A DNA stretch of 64,000 bases from an uncultured Alphaproteobacteria bacterium (GCA_902826695.1 CADEFU010000004.1:296266-360265); one strand, 5' to 3'. Positions 1 to 7,572 are shown, numbered from the stretch's first letter. Numbers and translations: made by a program. The notes: generated by a model from the letters alone, not told the origin.

Positions 1-1
1 C

Positions 2-847
2 CAGGCTGGCGCGAAGTTCATGGAAGCCACTGGCCAGTCGCCCCGCGGCATGACCAAGGTCTTCGACCTCTTCGCCGACCAGGAAGCGCTAAGCGGCATC
101 CGCCAAGATCCGTTCGTGCGTTCCCACCCGCTTTCACGCGACCGCGTCTCCGCGCTGCAAAACATCGTCGACCAGTCAGCCTACAAAGACAAACTCGACT
201 CGCCAGCCGACATCGCCGAGTACGAGCTCATGCGCGCTAAGCTGCGCGGCTTCATCGAAAAGCCGGAAGTCGTGCTCCGCCGCTATCCGATGTCCGACAA
301 AGGCGCCCCCGCCCGCTATGCACGCGCAGCCGCGTTCTTCCGCGCAGCGCAGCTCGATCGCGCGCTGCCCGAAATCGACAGCCTCATCGCCGAACGGCCC
401 AACTATGCGTTCTTTTGGGAGCTCAAAGGCCAGATCCTGATGGAATCGAGCCGCCCGAAGGAAAGCATTGCTCCATATCGCAAAGCCGTCGATCTCGCCC
501 CAGACGAACCGCTGATCCGCGCGAGTCTCGGCGCGGCCCTTCTCGCTACCGAGGATACGTCGCTCATACCCGAAGCGAAGAAGCACCTGAAGTACTCGCT
601 GAAGGACGAAAGCGACAACGGCATGGCATGGTTCTACCTCGCCATGGCCTACGGCCAGACCGGCGAAGACGGCCTCGCTGCGCTAGCCACGGCCGAACGC
701 TACTATGCGCTCCGTGCTTACGCGCCTGCAGCAAGCTTCGCGCAGCGCGCCGTCGTCAAACTCAAAGAAGGCTCGAACGACTGGCAGCGCGCCAACGACA
801 TCCTGGCCATCGCCCAATCAGAAGCCGCCAAACAAAAGAACCGTTGA
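2..847 (+). CDS. M48-family metalloprotease, C-terminal TPR part (5' partial)
   Basis: The frame is open to the left edge, so the catalytic N-terminal domain and true start lie outside the window; the ATG at 20 is internal. The visible part opens with residues typical of the end of an M48 peptidase domain (TGQSP-GM, then DPFVRSHPLSRDRV). It continues as an alpha-helical region with tetratricopeptide-like repeats, including a clear one around FWELKGQILMESSRPKESIAPYRKAVDLAPD. This arrangement matches BepA/YfgC-like periplasmic proteases that act in outer-membrane protein quality control; the function is inferred from the family. A DsbA-like gene follows 9 nt later, suggesting a shared envelope-folding transcript. 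The metal-binding HExxH cannot be checked here. Confidence 0.85.
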   Translation, partial: QAGAKFMEATGQSPRGMTKVFDLFADQEALSGIRQDPFVRSHPLSRDRVSALQNIVDQSAYKDKLDSPADIAEYELMRAKLRGFIEKPEVVLRRYPMSDKGAPARYARAAAFFRAAQLDRALPEIDSLIAERPNYAFFWELKGQILMESSRPKESIAPYRKAVDLAPDEPLIRASLGAALLATEDTSLIPEAKKHLKYSLKDESDNGMAWFYLAMAYGQTGEDGLAALATAERYYALRAYAPAASFAQRAVVKLKEGSNDWQRANDILAIAQSEAAKQKNR

Positions 848-856
848 TCCAAACTC

Positions 857-1633
857 ATGAACCAGAAAAGCGTTCTCTACCTACTCCTCGCCGCCGCCAT
901 CATGATCACTGCCGTGTTCGGCGCGCTGCGCCTCGCCGGCACGTTCTCGAGCGGCGATGTCCCCGACGTAGCGATGAACAAGACCGACGTCGAAAAGATC
1001 GTCCGCAACTACCTGATCGAACACCCTGAAGTTCTGTTCGAAGCCTTGGACGGCATGAAGGCCAAGGAAGAGGGCCAGCGCATGGCCCGCATGCGTGACA
1101 AGGCGAAGTCGCAACAAGCACAGCTCTACCAAGAAGCCGATCCGCTGATTGCGGGCAACCCGAAGGGCGACGTCACGATCGTCGAGTTCTTCGACTACCG
1201 CTGCCCGTATTGCCGCAAGGTAAAAAAGGACGTCGCCGACCTGCTGAACCAAGACGGCAACATCAAATTGATCCTGAAGGAGTTTCCGATCCTATCGCCC
1301 GAATCCGAATTGGCTGCCCAAGCCGCGATCGCCTCGGCTGCGCAAGGCAAATACTGGGATTTCCATATGGCCATGATGGGCGCTGAAGACCTCACAGAAG
1401 AACGCGTCTTCGAACTCGCCAAAAGCGTCGGCGTTGATATCCAACGCCTCAAGGCCGACATGAAAAGCCCAAAGGTCGCCCAACGCCTCAGTGAAACCCA
1501 AGCTTTAGCCCGAGCTCTCGGCATCGACGCTACGCCGACATTCTTCATCGGCGACGAACCATTCTCCGGCGCCCAGACGCTCAAAGAGTTGAAGGACGCG
1601 GTGGCGGCAGTACGCAAAGCCCGGCCGAGCTAA
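857..1633 (+). CDS. DsbA-family thiol:disulfide oxidoreductase
   Basis: This 258-residue protein has an N-terminal hydrophobic signal/anchor (about residues 6-28) and a helical linker. A thioredoxin-fold domain follows with the redox motif CPYC (Cys116, Cys119) after VEFFDYR. The cis-proline loop appears later as ATPTFFIGD. The long region before the thioredoxin fold resembles ScsC/Com1-type DsbA proteins, some of which oligomerise through their N-termini. It probably acts in the periplasm on disulfide formation or isomerisation. It sits 9 nt after the M48/TPR gene, so the two are likely co-expressed. Whether it is an oxidase or an isomerase cannot be told from sequence. Confidence 0.93.
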   Translation: MNQKSVLYLLLAAAIMITAVFGALRLAGTFSSGDVPDVAMNKTDVEKIVRNYLIEHPEVLFEALDGMKAKEEGQRMARMRDKAKSQQAQLYQEADPLIAGNPKGDVTIVEFFDYRCPYCRKVKKDVADLLNQDGNIKLILKEFPILSPESELAAQAAIASAAQGKYWDFHMAMMGAEDLTEERVFELAKSVGVDIQRLKADMKSPKVAQRLSETQALARALGIDATPTFFIGDEPFSGAQTLKELKDAVAAVRKARPS

Positions 1634-1671
1634 CCATCTCGTCCGCTTCTCGGTCGGCGCAAGCGGTCCGA

Positions 1672-1701
1672 TTGGCCAACTACCCGCTGCTGCGCTATAG
1701 T
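1672..1701 (+). promoter_or_regulatory. Candidate housekeeping promoter for the 70-residue membrane protein
   Basis: A -35-like TTGGCC (1672-1677) and a -10-like TATAGT (1696-1701) are separated by 18 nt, just downstream of the dsbA-like gene. Transcription would start near 1708 and leave about 130 nt of leader before the ATG at 1838. Confidence 0.5.
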
Positions 1702-1707
1702 CGCTTT

Positions 1708-1837
1708 GCTCTGGAGCGGGGCCCGTAGGCCCGATTTTCATCTGACAACTAGCGCATGTTGCGCGCGCGGACCGGCTCGGTTCCGCGCGGGCGATAGCGC
1801 GTCTTCGCTGTCGGGGCGGTTATTGGGAAGAAACGTT
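1708..1837 (+). promoter_or_regulatory. Structured 5' leader of the small membrane protein
   Basis: About 130 nt lie between the predicted start site and the ATG. They hold a GC-rich inverted repeat, CGCGCGGA pairing with TCCGCGCG across a 10-nt loop (about 1768-1793), and end in a purine-rich ribosome-binding site (GGGAAG, about 1825-1830). The length and structure exceed what a simple leader needs, so a cis-acting RNA is possible. No known riboswitch family was recognised. Confidence 0.3.
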
Positions 1838-2050
1838 ATGGACAAGAAACAACTGCCTCCAGCTCACGTGCCGAAACTGTTCTCGACCGTCGCCGCAATC
1901 ATGTTGGGCGTGCTAGCGGGCGCCCTGGCATATCGGGGGTACTACGGCATCGACGTGGCCGTCGGCACTTTCCACGTGCCGGTTCTGATGAGCTGGATCG
2001 CCGCCGGCGTCTTCGGCATCGTGGCCGTTTTCGCGTTCCGGGAAGCTTAA
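1838..2050 (+). CDS. Small two-helix membrane protein, unknown function
   Basis: This 70-residue protein has two hydrophobic stretches (about residues 15-33 and 48-66) separated by a short loop containing YRGYYGID. The frame is open upstream to 1706, but the ATG at 1838 is preferred because GGGAAG lies about 7 nt before it and the upstream residues are Arg/Ser/Gly-rich and do not look coding. No family was recognised. It looks monocistronic: it has its own promoter and is followed by a strong hairpin. Confidence 0.7.
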   Translation: MDKKQLPPAHVPKLFSTVAAIMLGVLAGALAYRGYYGIDVAVGTFHVPVLMSWIAAGVFGIVAVFAFREA

Positions 2051-2065
2051 GAGCCCGGCGAGCAA

Positions 2066-2090
2066 CCCCCGCGCGGCGTTAGCGCGGGGG
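2066..2090 (+). terminator. GC-rich terminator-like hairpin
   Basis: A perfect 9-bp stem CCCCCGCGC/GCGCGGGGG encloses the 7-nt loop GGCGTTA, 15 nt after the stop of the small membrane protein. There is no T-tract, so termination efficiency is uncertain. Confidence 0.55.
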
Positions 2091-2133
2091 CTCGACGCCT
2101 CGCTAGCCGGCCGGCGTCACCGGCATGGCGGGT

Positions 2134-2162
2134 TTGTCCTTGCGTTGTGCTTGGGGTATCAG
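2134..2162 (+). promoter_or_regulatory. Candidate promoter for the cyclase-lipoprotein pair
   Basis: TTGTCC (2134-2139) and TATCAG (2157-2162) are spaced by 17 nt; each matches four of six consensus bases. The predicted start near 2169 gives a leader of about 56 nt before the ATG at 2225. Confidence 0.4.
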
Positions 2163-2224
2163 CGGTCATAGGTCCCACGTCGATCGCCGAACGCGATGTC
2201 CGGCGAAGCAACCACGGACGATAG

Positions 2225-3202
2225 ATGGCTGAGATTGTTCCGAGCGAAGAACTGCGGGCCTTTTTGCTGCGCCTCTACGCCGCCATGGGCGACAACGACG
2301 CCGATGCCGTGCGCGAGATGTATTCGACGCGCGCGTGCCTGCTGAACATCGGAACCGATCCCGACGAATGGTGGACGGGCCCCGCGGGCACCGAAGTCAT
2401 GCTTCGCCAAAATGGAGAACTGGGCGGAATCAAATTGCTGCCTGGCTTGCCCGTTGCCTACTCCATCGGAAACGTCGGGTGGATCGCCGACCGGCCGCGT
2501 GTGGTGCTGCCGACGGGCGCCGAGGTTAGCGTGCGCCTCACACTCGTGCTGACGATCGAGCGGGGACACTGGCGGATCGTGCAGTGGCACGGCTCCATCG
2601 GGCAGAAGGACGAAGTGTCGTTCGGACAAACGCTGACGAAGAATATCGACCAGATCGAGCGCCACGTGCGTGACGAACGACCGGACGTGCGCTCGGCCTC
2701 TGCGCCGGACGGCACGGTGACGATTGCGTTCACCGACATCGAATCGTCGTCCGTGTTGCTCGACCGCTTGGGCGATGCGGCGTTCATGCGCGTGCTCGGT
2801 TGGCACGATCGCATCGTGCGTGAGGCGGCGGAGCAGCAGAACGGGTTCGTAGTGAAATCGCAGGGAGACGGTTTCATGCTGGCCTTTCCTTCGGCCGCGT
2901 TGGCGTTGCGGGCGAGCCTCGCGATGCGCGAGCGGATCAGCGCCGGATTCGAAGGCCTGCCGGTTCGCATCCGTGTGGGGCTCCACTCGGGCGAGGCGAT
3001 CAAGCGCAGTGACGACTTCTACGGGCGAACGGTCGTGATCGCCGCGCGCATCGGATCGGCTGCCCTCGGCGGCGAGATCTTGGCGTCCGATCTCGTCTAC
3101 GCGCTCGCGCGGGGGCTCGGCACGTTCACGTTCGGCCCGCCGCGCCCCGCAGCGTTGAAAGGGCTCGAGGGTTCGTTCGATTTGTACCCGGTGGTAGCGT
3201 GA
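2225..3202 (+). CDS. NTF2/SnoaL-like domain fused to a class III nucleotide cyclase domain
   Basis: Residues 1-130 of this 325-residue protein resemble a small alpha/beta cone domain of the NTF2/SnoaL type, with paired Trp residues (EWWTG) and a C-terminal WRIVQWHGS strand. Residues 163-325 form a class III adenylate/guanylate cyclase catalytic domain. Metal-binding aspartates are present at D171 (FTDIES) and D215 (QGDGF), and the substrate-position Lys is K211. The usual transition-state Asn before AAR is replaced by Val (TVVIAAR) while the Arg is kept. Activity may therefore be low or altered. No membrane or signal segment is seen, so it is probably cytosolic. Its stop overlaps the start of the next gene by 4 nt, indicating coupled translation. 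Confidence 0.85.
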   Translation: MAEIVPSEELRAFLLRLYAAMGDNDADAVREMYSTRACLLNIGTDPDEWWTGPAGTEVMLRQNGELGGIKLLPGLPVAYSIGNVGWIADRPRVVLPTGAEVSVRLTLVLTIERGHWRIVQWHGSIGQKDEVSFGQTLTKNIDQIERHVRDERPDVRSASAPDGTVTIAFTDIESSSVLLDRLGDAAFMRVLGWHDRIVREAAEQQNGFVVKSQGDGFMLAFPSAALALRASLAMRERISAGFEGLPVRIRVGLHSGEAIKRSDDFYGRTVVIAARIGSAALGGEILASDLVYALARGLGTFTFGPPRPAALKGLEGSFDLYPVVA

Positions 3203-3999
3203 GATATTCGATGGAACGGAGCGTGACCAACTATCTACTGCCGTTGGTGGCGGCCGTTGCACTTGCTACAAGCGGGTGCTCCCCAAGCGAGACCGATTCC
3301 GCGACACCCGCCACGGACGGGACTGCCAAACCTGCCGTCGACGCGGCTGCACCCAGAAACACCGCTGAAGAGACCGCGCTCGCGGCCCGCGAAGCAGCCG
3401 AAACGCGCCAGAACGGCGTCTATCAAGACTGTCTGCGTCGTCCGCCAGCGCCCGCGTCGGCGAACATGAAACCGCCGACGAATGCGAAAGGCATGTACGC
3501 CAACAAGGGCGAGTGCCGGGGCTGCTCGACCGGATGGTGGCGCACGAACGAACCGACGGCGCTGCACGCCACGCCCGACTCCGATGCTGCGCAAACCACA
3601 ACGGTGCCAGCCGAGACCTGGGTCTATGCAGCAGAAACAGTCTCATTCACCGTGCCCACTCGGGGGATCGTCGTGAAGCCGGGTGGCGCATTCAAACAAT
3701 GCGATACGGTCTACCACCTCTTTACGCACCTCGACGAGGGCGACTCTTGGGACAAAGTTTGGCGAGAGGGTAAGTTGCTCACCTACGAGGAGAGCAAGGA
3801 CGCCGTCATTCGTTGGGTCGACGCATTGCCCGTTGTCGACGGTAGGGACGGCTGGTGGGTTCGTCTCCAACAACAGAACGGCAAAACTGGGTGGGCCTGG
3901 GCCACCGCGCGCGAGTACGAGTTCAGCTGCAAGTGGGAGAGAGACCCCGAAGACGTCTGCGCAAGCGCGCCGAAGAAGGCGCCGCCGGCACTTCACTGA
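3199..3999 (+). CDS. Putative lipoprotein with SH3-like region
   Basis: This protein of up to 266 residues starts at a GTG overlapping the cyclase stop (GTGA); an in-frame ATG at 3211 is an alternative. A signal peptide ends in a lipobox (ATSGC) with Cys27 in GTG numbering, followed by a Ser/Thr/Ala-rich linker. The C-terminal half has bacterial SH3-like features: a WWRTNEPTALHATPDSDA segment and a GWWVRLQQQNGKTGWAWA strand typical of SH3b folds. It is likely tethered to an envelope membrane. No catalytic motif was seen. Coupling to a cyclase suggests an envelope-sensing pair, which is inference. Confidence 0.75.
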   Translation: MRYSMERSVTNYLLPLVAAVALATSGCSPSETDSATPATDGTAKPAVDAAAPRNTAEETALAAREAAETRQNGVYQDCLRRPPAPASANMKPPTNAKGMYANKGECRGCSTGWWRTNEPTALHATPDSDAAQTTTVPAETWVYAAETVSFTVPTRGIVVKPGGAFKQCDTVYHLFTHLDEGDSWDKVWREGKLLTYEESKDAVIRWVDALPVVDGRDGWWVRLQQQNGKTGWAWATAREYEFSCKWERDPEDVCASAPKKAPPALH

Positions 4000-4025
4000 C
4001 GCGCAACAGCGACCAACAAGGCCCG

Positions 4026-4151
4026 ATGGCGCAAAGCCAGACCCTGGATTTCCGCTTGAACGTGGCGGGTGAAACCGGTATTGACGCGGCCCGCTTGCTC
4101 CGCCTTGGAGCATTTGTTGAACCTGAACAGGAAGGAGTGCGTCATGCGTGA
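4026..4151 (+). CDS. Candidate 41-residue ORF upstream of rtcB
   Basis: An ATG at 4026 opens a 41-codon frame (beginning MAQSQTLDFRLNVAGETG) that ends at the TGA overlapping the next small ORF. No good ribosome-binding site and no recognised family were found. It may be a real small protein, a remnant, or chance. Its stop overlaps a second ORF that does have a strong ribosome-binding site. Confidence 0.22.
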   Translation: MAQSQTLDFRLNVAGETGIDAARLLRLGAFVEPEQEGVRHA

Positions 4152-4239
4152 AGTTGCCCAAAACGCCGTCATCGCTCTCTTTTCGTCTTTCTTTCAGGAA
4201 CAACAGTCATGGGCATTTCCCGTGAAGGCGGCGGCTTAG
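4144..4239 (+). CDS. Candidate 31-residue leader ORF overlapping the rtcB start
   Basis: The ATG at 4144 is preceded by AGGAAGGAG (4129-4137) with a 6-nt gap, one of the best ribosome-binding sites in this region. The frame encodes 31 residues (MREVAQNAVIALFSSFF and more) and ends with TAG at 4237-4239, 28 nt inside rtcB in another frame. Such an overlap could couple rtcB translation to that of the leader or report ribosome state. The rtcB ATG at 4209 has its own AGGAA at 4196-4200. Expression is unproven. Confidence 0.35.
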   Translation: MREVAQNAVIALFSSFFQEQQSWAFPVKAAA

Positions 4240-5348
4240 ACCGTCCGCTAACGACCGTCGATATCATCGCCTCCGCCGATAGCTGGATCGAGCAGACGGC
4301 GGTCGATCAATTGCATCAGAACGCCAAGCTCGAAGGGATCGAGCGGGCGGTGGGGCTGCCCGATCTGCATGCCGGCCGCGGCATTGCCGTCGGCGCTGCC
4401 TTCTGGTCGCGCAGCCATGTCTACCCGCATCTTGTCGGCAACGACATCGGATGCGGCATGGGGCTTTGGCAGACCACGACGCCGGTCCGCAAGTTCAAGC
4501 TGGATTCGGCGGAGCGCAAGCTCACCGGACTTGAGCACGTGTGGGACGGCGATGCGGCGGGCGCACTTCACGATGCCGGGTTGCCGGACACGCTTGCGCG
4601 CGACGCGCTGGGCAGCATCGGCGGCGGCAATCACTTTGCCGAGTTGCTGTGCGTGGACGCGGTCGAAGATTCGGCAGCGTTCGAGCGGCTTCAGTTCGAT
4701 CGCGCGCCCGTCTATCTGATGGTGCACAGCGGATCGCGCGGGTTGGGACAGGCCATTCTGCTCAGGCACATGGAGCGGCAGACGGTGCAGCCGTTGCTCG
4801 CGGGGAGCGAGGCGTGCGGCGCTTACCTGCGCGATCACGATCAAGCGGTGCGTTGGGCTGTCGCGAACCGCCGCGTCATCGCGGCGCGGTTCTTCGAGCG
4901 GTTGGGGCTCGCGGGCGAGCGGCGGCTCGACATCTGCCACAACAGCGTGACGCCGCATGACGGCGGCTGGCTGCATCGCAAGGGCGCGGCGCCGGCGGAC
5001 CAGGGCGTTATCGTGGTGCCGGGTTCGCGGGGCGACCTCACCTATATCGTGCAGCCGCGGCTTGAGAATGCAGATCGTGCGCTCCATTCGCTGGCGCACG
5101 GCGCGGGCCGCAAGTGGAGCCGGAGTGAGGCAAAGGCGAAGCTTGAGCGGCGATTCACGATCAGCGATCTCGAACGCACAAAGCTTGGCAGCCGTGTCAT
5201 CTGCGAGGACCGCGAACTGATTTTCGAGGAAGCGCCGCAAGCCTACAAGGCCATCCACCAGGTGATTGAAGATCTGAAGGCGGTCTCGCTCATCGACGTG
5301 ATCGCAACGTTGCGCCCGCTCATCACCTACAAGACGAGGCGGGTATGA
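4209..5348 (+). CDS. RtcB-family RNA ligase of the PrfH-linked type
   Basis: At 379 residues this is shorter than canonical RtcB (about 400-480). RtcB joins 2',3'-cyclic phosphate or 3'-phosphate RNA ends to 5'-OH ends with Mn2+ and GTP. Visible motifs include the metal-binding Cys82 in NDIGCGMG, GGGNHFAE (about 138-145), HSGSRGLG with His173, PGSRGD (about 271), and the guanylylated His297 in LAHGAGR. It overlaps prfH by 4 nt (ATGA). RtcB proteins paired with PrfH are reported to reseal 16S rRNA cut in the decoding centre, working with PrfH rather than in tRNA splicing. No RtcR/sigma-54 promoter motif was seen upstream. The gene symbol is left empty because numbering of rtcB paralogues varies. 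Confidence 0.93.
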   Translation: MGISREGGGLDRPLTTVDIIASADSWIEQTAVDQLHQNAKLEGIERAVGLPDLHAGRGIAVGAAFWSRSHVYPHLVGNDIGCGMGLWQTTTPVRKFKLDSAERKLTGLEHVWDGDAAGALHDAGLPDTLARDALGSIGGGNHFAELLCVDAVEDSAAFERLQFDRAPVYLMVHSGSRGLGQAILLRHMERQTVQPLLAGSEACGAYLRDHDQAVRWAVANRRVIAARFFERLGLAGERRLDICHNSVTPHDGGWLHRKGAAPADQGVIVVPGSRGDLTYIVQPRLENADRALHSLAHGAGRKWSRSEAKAKLERRFTISDLERTKLGSRVICEDRELIFEEAPQAYKAIHQVIEDLKAVSLIDVIATLRPLITYKTRRV

Positions 5349-5974
5349 CGGTCGCGATCATTCACATTTCGGCGGGCCAGGGCCCTGAGGAGTGCGCATG
5401 GGTCGCGGCCGAACTCGCGCATGCGTTCGCCCGCGAAGCAACGCGCGAAAACCTCGCCTGCGAACCGGTCGAGCCTTATGTGGGACCGACGGCGTCCATC
5501 TTGCTGCGCATCAAAGGCGAAGGTGCCGACGCGTTCGTCGCGGCGCGCGAGGGGACGGTGCGCTGGATCGGGACCAGCCCGTTTCGTCCGGCGCACAAGC
5601 GGAAGAATTGGTTCGTCGGCGTGTTCCGCGTGGCGGAAACCGGCGACACGCCGGACTTCAACGAGCGCGACATCGTCTATGAGACCATGCGCGCATCAGG
5701 ACCGGGCGGGCAACACGTCAACAAGACCGAGAGCGCGGTGCGCGCGACGCATACGCCCTCAGGCCTTGTTGCCGTTTCGCGCGAACAACGCTCGCAAGCG
5801 GCGAACAAGAAAGTCGCGCGGTTGAAACTCGCCTTGGCGCTGCAGGCTGAGCGCGACGCGCACGCGGAGGACGCGAAGTCCGCGATGTGGGCGAAGAACC
5901 ACGCGCTCGAACGCGGGAATGCGGTTAGGACGTATGAGGGGCCGAAGTTCAAGCTGCGGCGGAACTCGCCCTAG
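5345..5974 (+). CDS. prfH: Peptide chain release factor H
   Basis: This 209-residue protein carries the class I release-factor catalytic loop GPGGQHVNKTESAVRATH, with GGQ at residues 121-123. It lacks the domain 1 and full codon-recognition domain of RF1/RF2. The tail is basic and helical (SREQRSQAANKKVARLKLALALQ), as in PrfH/ArfB-like proteins. It starts inside the rtcB stop, so the two products are made together. PrfH is proposed to release the nascent peptide from ribosomes with damaged decoding centres so that RtcB can repair the rRNA. That role is family knowledge; the operon pairing is seen directly. Confidence 0.95.
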   Translation: MTVAIIHISAGQGPEECAWVAAELAHAFAREATRENLACEPVEPYVGPTASILLRIKGEGADAFVAAREGTVRWIGTSPFRPAHKRKNWFVGVFRVAETGDTPDFNERDIVYETMRASGPGGQHVNKTESAVRATHTPSGLVAVSREQRSQAANKKVARLKLALALQAERDAHAEDAKSAMWAKNHALERGNAVRTYEGPKFKLRRNSP

Positions 5975-6012
5975 GTCTTCCAGCCTTTGATTTGTCCGGT
6001 CGACGGCCCTTG

Positions 6013-6399
6013 TTAGGCGAACCTATCCACCACAGCTTTCGGGACGCGGATGGGGCGCGCGTTTGCGCGGTCGAGGATGGCCCAGGTGGTTCGGCAGCGA
6101 ACGATGACGCGGCCGTCTTTCGCGAATTCGGCGTAGCGGTCGAACTTCGCGCCGACGGCTTCCTCAGCCACCCAGGTACGTCCGGTGAGGCTTTCGCCTT
6201 CTTTCAGATTGCCGGCATAGTCGATCTCATGCCTGACAACGACCCAGACGTAGCTCGCCACTTGTTCGGACGTTGCGACCGCGGCCCAATGGGCGGTAGC
6301 GAGGTCCTGAACCCAGCGCACCCACACCGCGTTGTTGACGTGGCCCAGTTCGTCGATGTCGGCGCTTTGGGCGGTGAAGCTTTTCTCGAATTGACGCAT
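6013..6399 (-). CDS. Acyl-CoA thioesterase, 4HBT (YbgC/FadM-like)
   Basis: This 128-residue protein has a single hotdog fold. The motif ADIDELGHVNNAVWVRWVQD places the catalytic Asp and the conserved H-N-N in their usual positions. Such enzymes hydrolyse acyl-CoA thioesters in the cytosol; the substrate chain cannot be predicted. The frame extends upstream to 6489, but the ATG at 6399 starts the conserved domain and lies exactly 6 nt after a -10 element, with no ribosome-binding site. This suggests a leaderless mRNA. It converges on prfH with 38 nt between stops. Confidence 0.9.
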   Translation of the reverse strand: MRQFEKSFTAQSADIDELGHVNNAVWVRWVQDLATAHWAAVATSEQVASYVWVVVRHEIDYAGNLKEGESLTGRTWVAEEAVGAKFDRYAEFAKDGRVIVRCRTTWAILDRANARPIRVPKAVVDRFA

Positions 6400-6405
6400 C
6401 GGGTT

Positions 6406-6435
6406 TCTATACGCGGAGTACTCCGAGCGTGTGAA
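6406..6435 (-). promoter_or_regulatory. Candidate leaderless promoter with palindrome in the spacer
   Basis: On the minus strand TTCACA (6435-6430) and TATAGA (6411-6406) are 18 nt apart, matching five and four or more consensus positions. The -10 occupies positions -12 to -7 relative to the A of the thioesterase ATG, so transcription would start at the ATG. The 12-bp perfect palindrome CGGAGTACTCCG (6414-6425) sits almost centrally in the spacer, as operators of some regulators do. Confidence 0.55.
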
Positions 6436-6501
6436 GTGGCGCCGAGCGCGCACTAGACCCGCCAGCCTGCCACTCCAATGGTGACACATTCGGTGAAGAG
6501 G

Positions 6502-7281
6502 TTAAATCAGCCCCGCCAGCGGCGACGACGGGTCGGCGTAGGTCTTCTTCTTCATCCGCCCTGCGAGATACGCGAGCCGTCCGGACTCAACCGCGAGCCT
6601 CATCGCGCGCGCCATCATCACCGGGTTCTTAGCCTCGGCGATCGCCGTGTTCATCAGCACACCGTCGCAACCGAGTTCCATCGCGACCGCGGCATCCGAT
6701 GCCGTACCAACGCCCGCATCAACGAGCACAGGAACCTTTGCCGCCTCGATGATCAGCCGAATGTTCACGGGATTCTGAATGCCAAGCCCCGACCCGATCG
6801 GCGCAGCCAACGGCATGATCGCCGCCGCCCCCGCGTCTTCGAGCCGCTTGCACATCAATGGATCGTCGCTGCAATAGACCATCACCTGAAAGTCATCCTT
6901 GGCGAGAATCTCCGTCGCGCGCAGCGTCTCGATCATGTCGGGATAAAGCGTCTTACGGTCGCCAAGCACTTCAAGCTTCACGAGCGACCACCCGCCCGCC
7001 TCACGCGCGAGGCGCAGCGTACGCATCGCCTCTTCCGCCGTGTAGCAGCCAGCCGTGTTCGGCAAATACACAACCTTCTTCGGATCGATGAAGTCGACGA
7101 GCTTAGGGCTTCCCGGATCGGCAACGTTCACGCGGCGAAGGGCGACTGTCACGATCTCCGCGCCCGACGCCTCCAGCGCCGCCGCGTTCTCGGCATAGTC
7201 CTTGTACTTTCCCGTGCCGATGATCAGCCGCGAGCGGAACGTGCGTCCAGCGACGCTCCACGTATCGTTGTTGTTCGTCAT
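6502..7281 (-). CDS. thiG: Thiazole synthase
   Basis: This 259-residue TIM-barrel enzyme makes the thiazole phosphate of thiamin from 1-deoxy-D-xylulose 5-phosphate, dehydroglycine and ThiS thiocarboxylate. The Schiff-base lysine lies in the segment LVKLEVLGD. Phosphate-binding glycines appear in [12 protein letters not shown] and PIGSGLGI. The length is standard. The ATG directly follows the thiS stop without a gap, so the sulfur carrier and synthase are co-translated. No TPP riboswitch signature (CTGAGA-type thi box) was found upstream of thiS. Confidence 0.97.
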   Translation of the reverse strand: MTNNNDTWSVAGRTFRSRLIIGTGKYKDYAENAAALEASGAEIVTVALRRVNVADPGSPKLVDFIDPKKVVYLPNTAGCYTAEEAMRTLRLAREAGGWSLVKLEVLGDRKTLYPDMIETLRATEILAKDDFQVMVYCSDDPLMCKRLEDAGAAAIMPLAAPIGSGLGIQNPVNIRLIIEAAKVPVLVDAGVGTASDAAVAMELGCDGVLMNTAIAEAKNPVMMARAMRLAVESGRLAYLAGRMKKKTYADPSSPLAGLI

Positions 7282-7488
7282 TTATCCGCCGCCCACAAAA
7301 TTCACGATCTCGAGCCGGTCACCCTCTACCAGCATCGTCGCCGCATAGGCCGAACGCGGCACGATCTCAAGGTTGCGCTCAATCGCAATTTTGCGCGCCT
7401 CAAGCCCCAGCCGCTCGACCAGCCCCGCAAGAGACGTCGCCTCAGGCAGAGCATGCTCCTGACCGTTCAGCTGAATGCGCAATGTCAA
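7282..7488 (-). CDS. thiS: Sulfur carrier protein ThiS
   Basis: This 68-residue ubiquitin-like protein ends in FVGGG. ThiS is adenylated on its C-terminal Gly-Gly and converted to a thiocarboxylate that donates sulfur to ThiG. The N-terminal MTLRIQLNG strand and ATSLAGLVERLGL helix fit the beta-grasp fold. It is the first gene of the thiS-thiG pair and is divergent from aroQ. The tail has three glycines rather than the usual two, which may only shift the processed end. Confidence 0.95.
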   Translation of the reverse strand: MTLRIQLNGQEHALPEATSLAGLVERLGLEARKIAIERNLEIVPRSAYAATMLVEGDRLEIVNFVGGG

Positions 7489-7572
7489 AGGTGATTCCGC
7501 TTGTCCAATTTTCTACGGTTCGTCAATGAGATAGCGTGGCTTGCCCCCGCTAACCACCTGTCATCTGGTGCC

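Noticed and set aside
2159..3262. Long minus-strand frame (367 codons) opposite the cyclase gene
   Set aside because: It is Arg/His-rich, has no recognisable domain, and is fully explained by the plus-strand cyclase with intact motifs. The same holds for other long shadows, such as those opposite fusA, rpoB and rpoC.
4000..4208. Sigma-54 promoter for rtcB, as with RtcR-controlled operons
   Set aside because: No GG-N10-GC element fitting the -24/-12 consensus was found, and no rtcR-like gene is adjacent.
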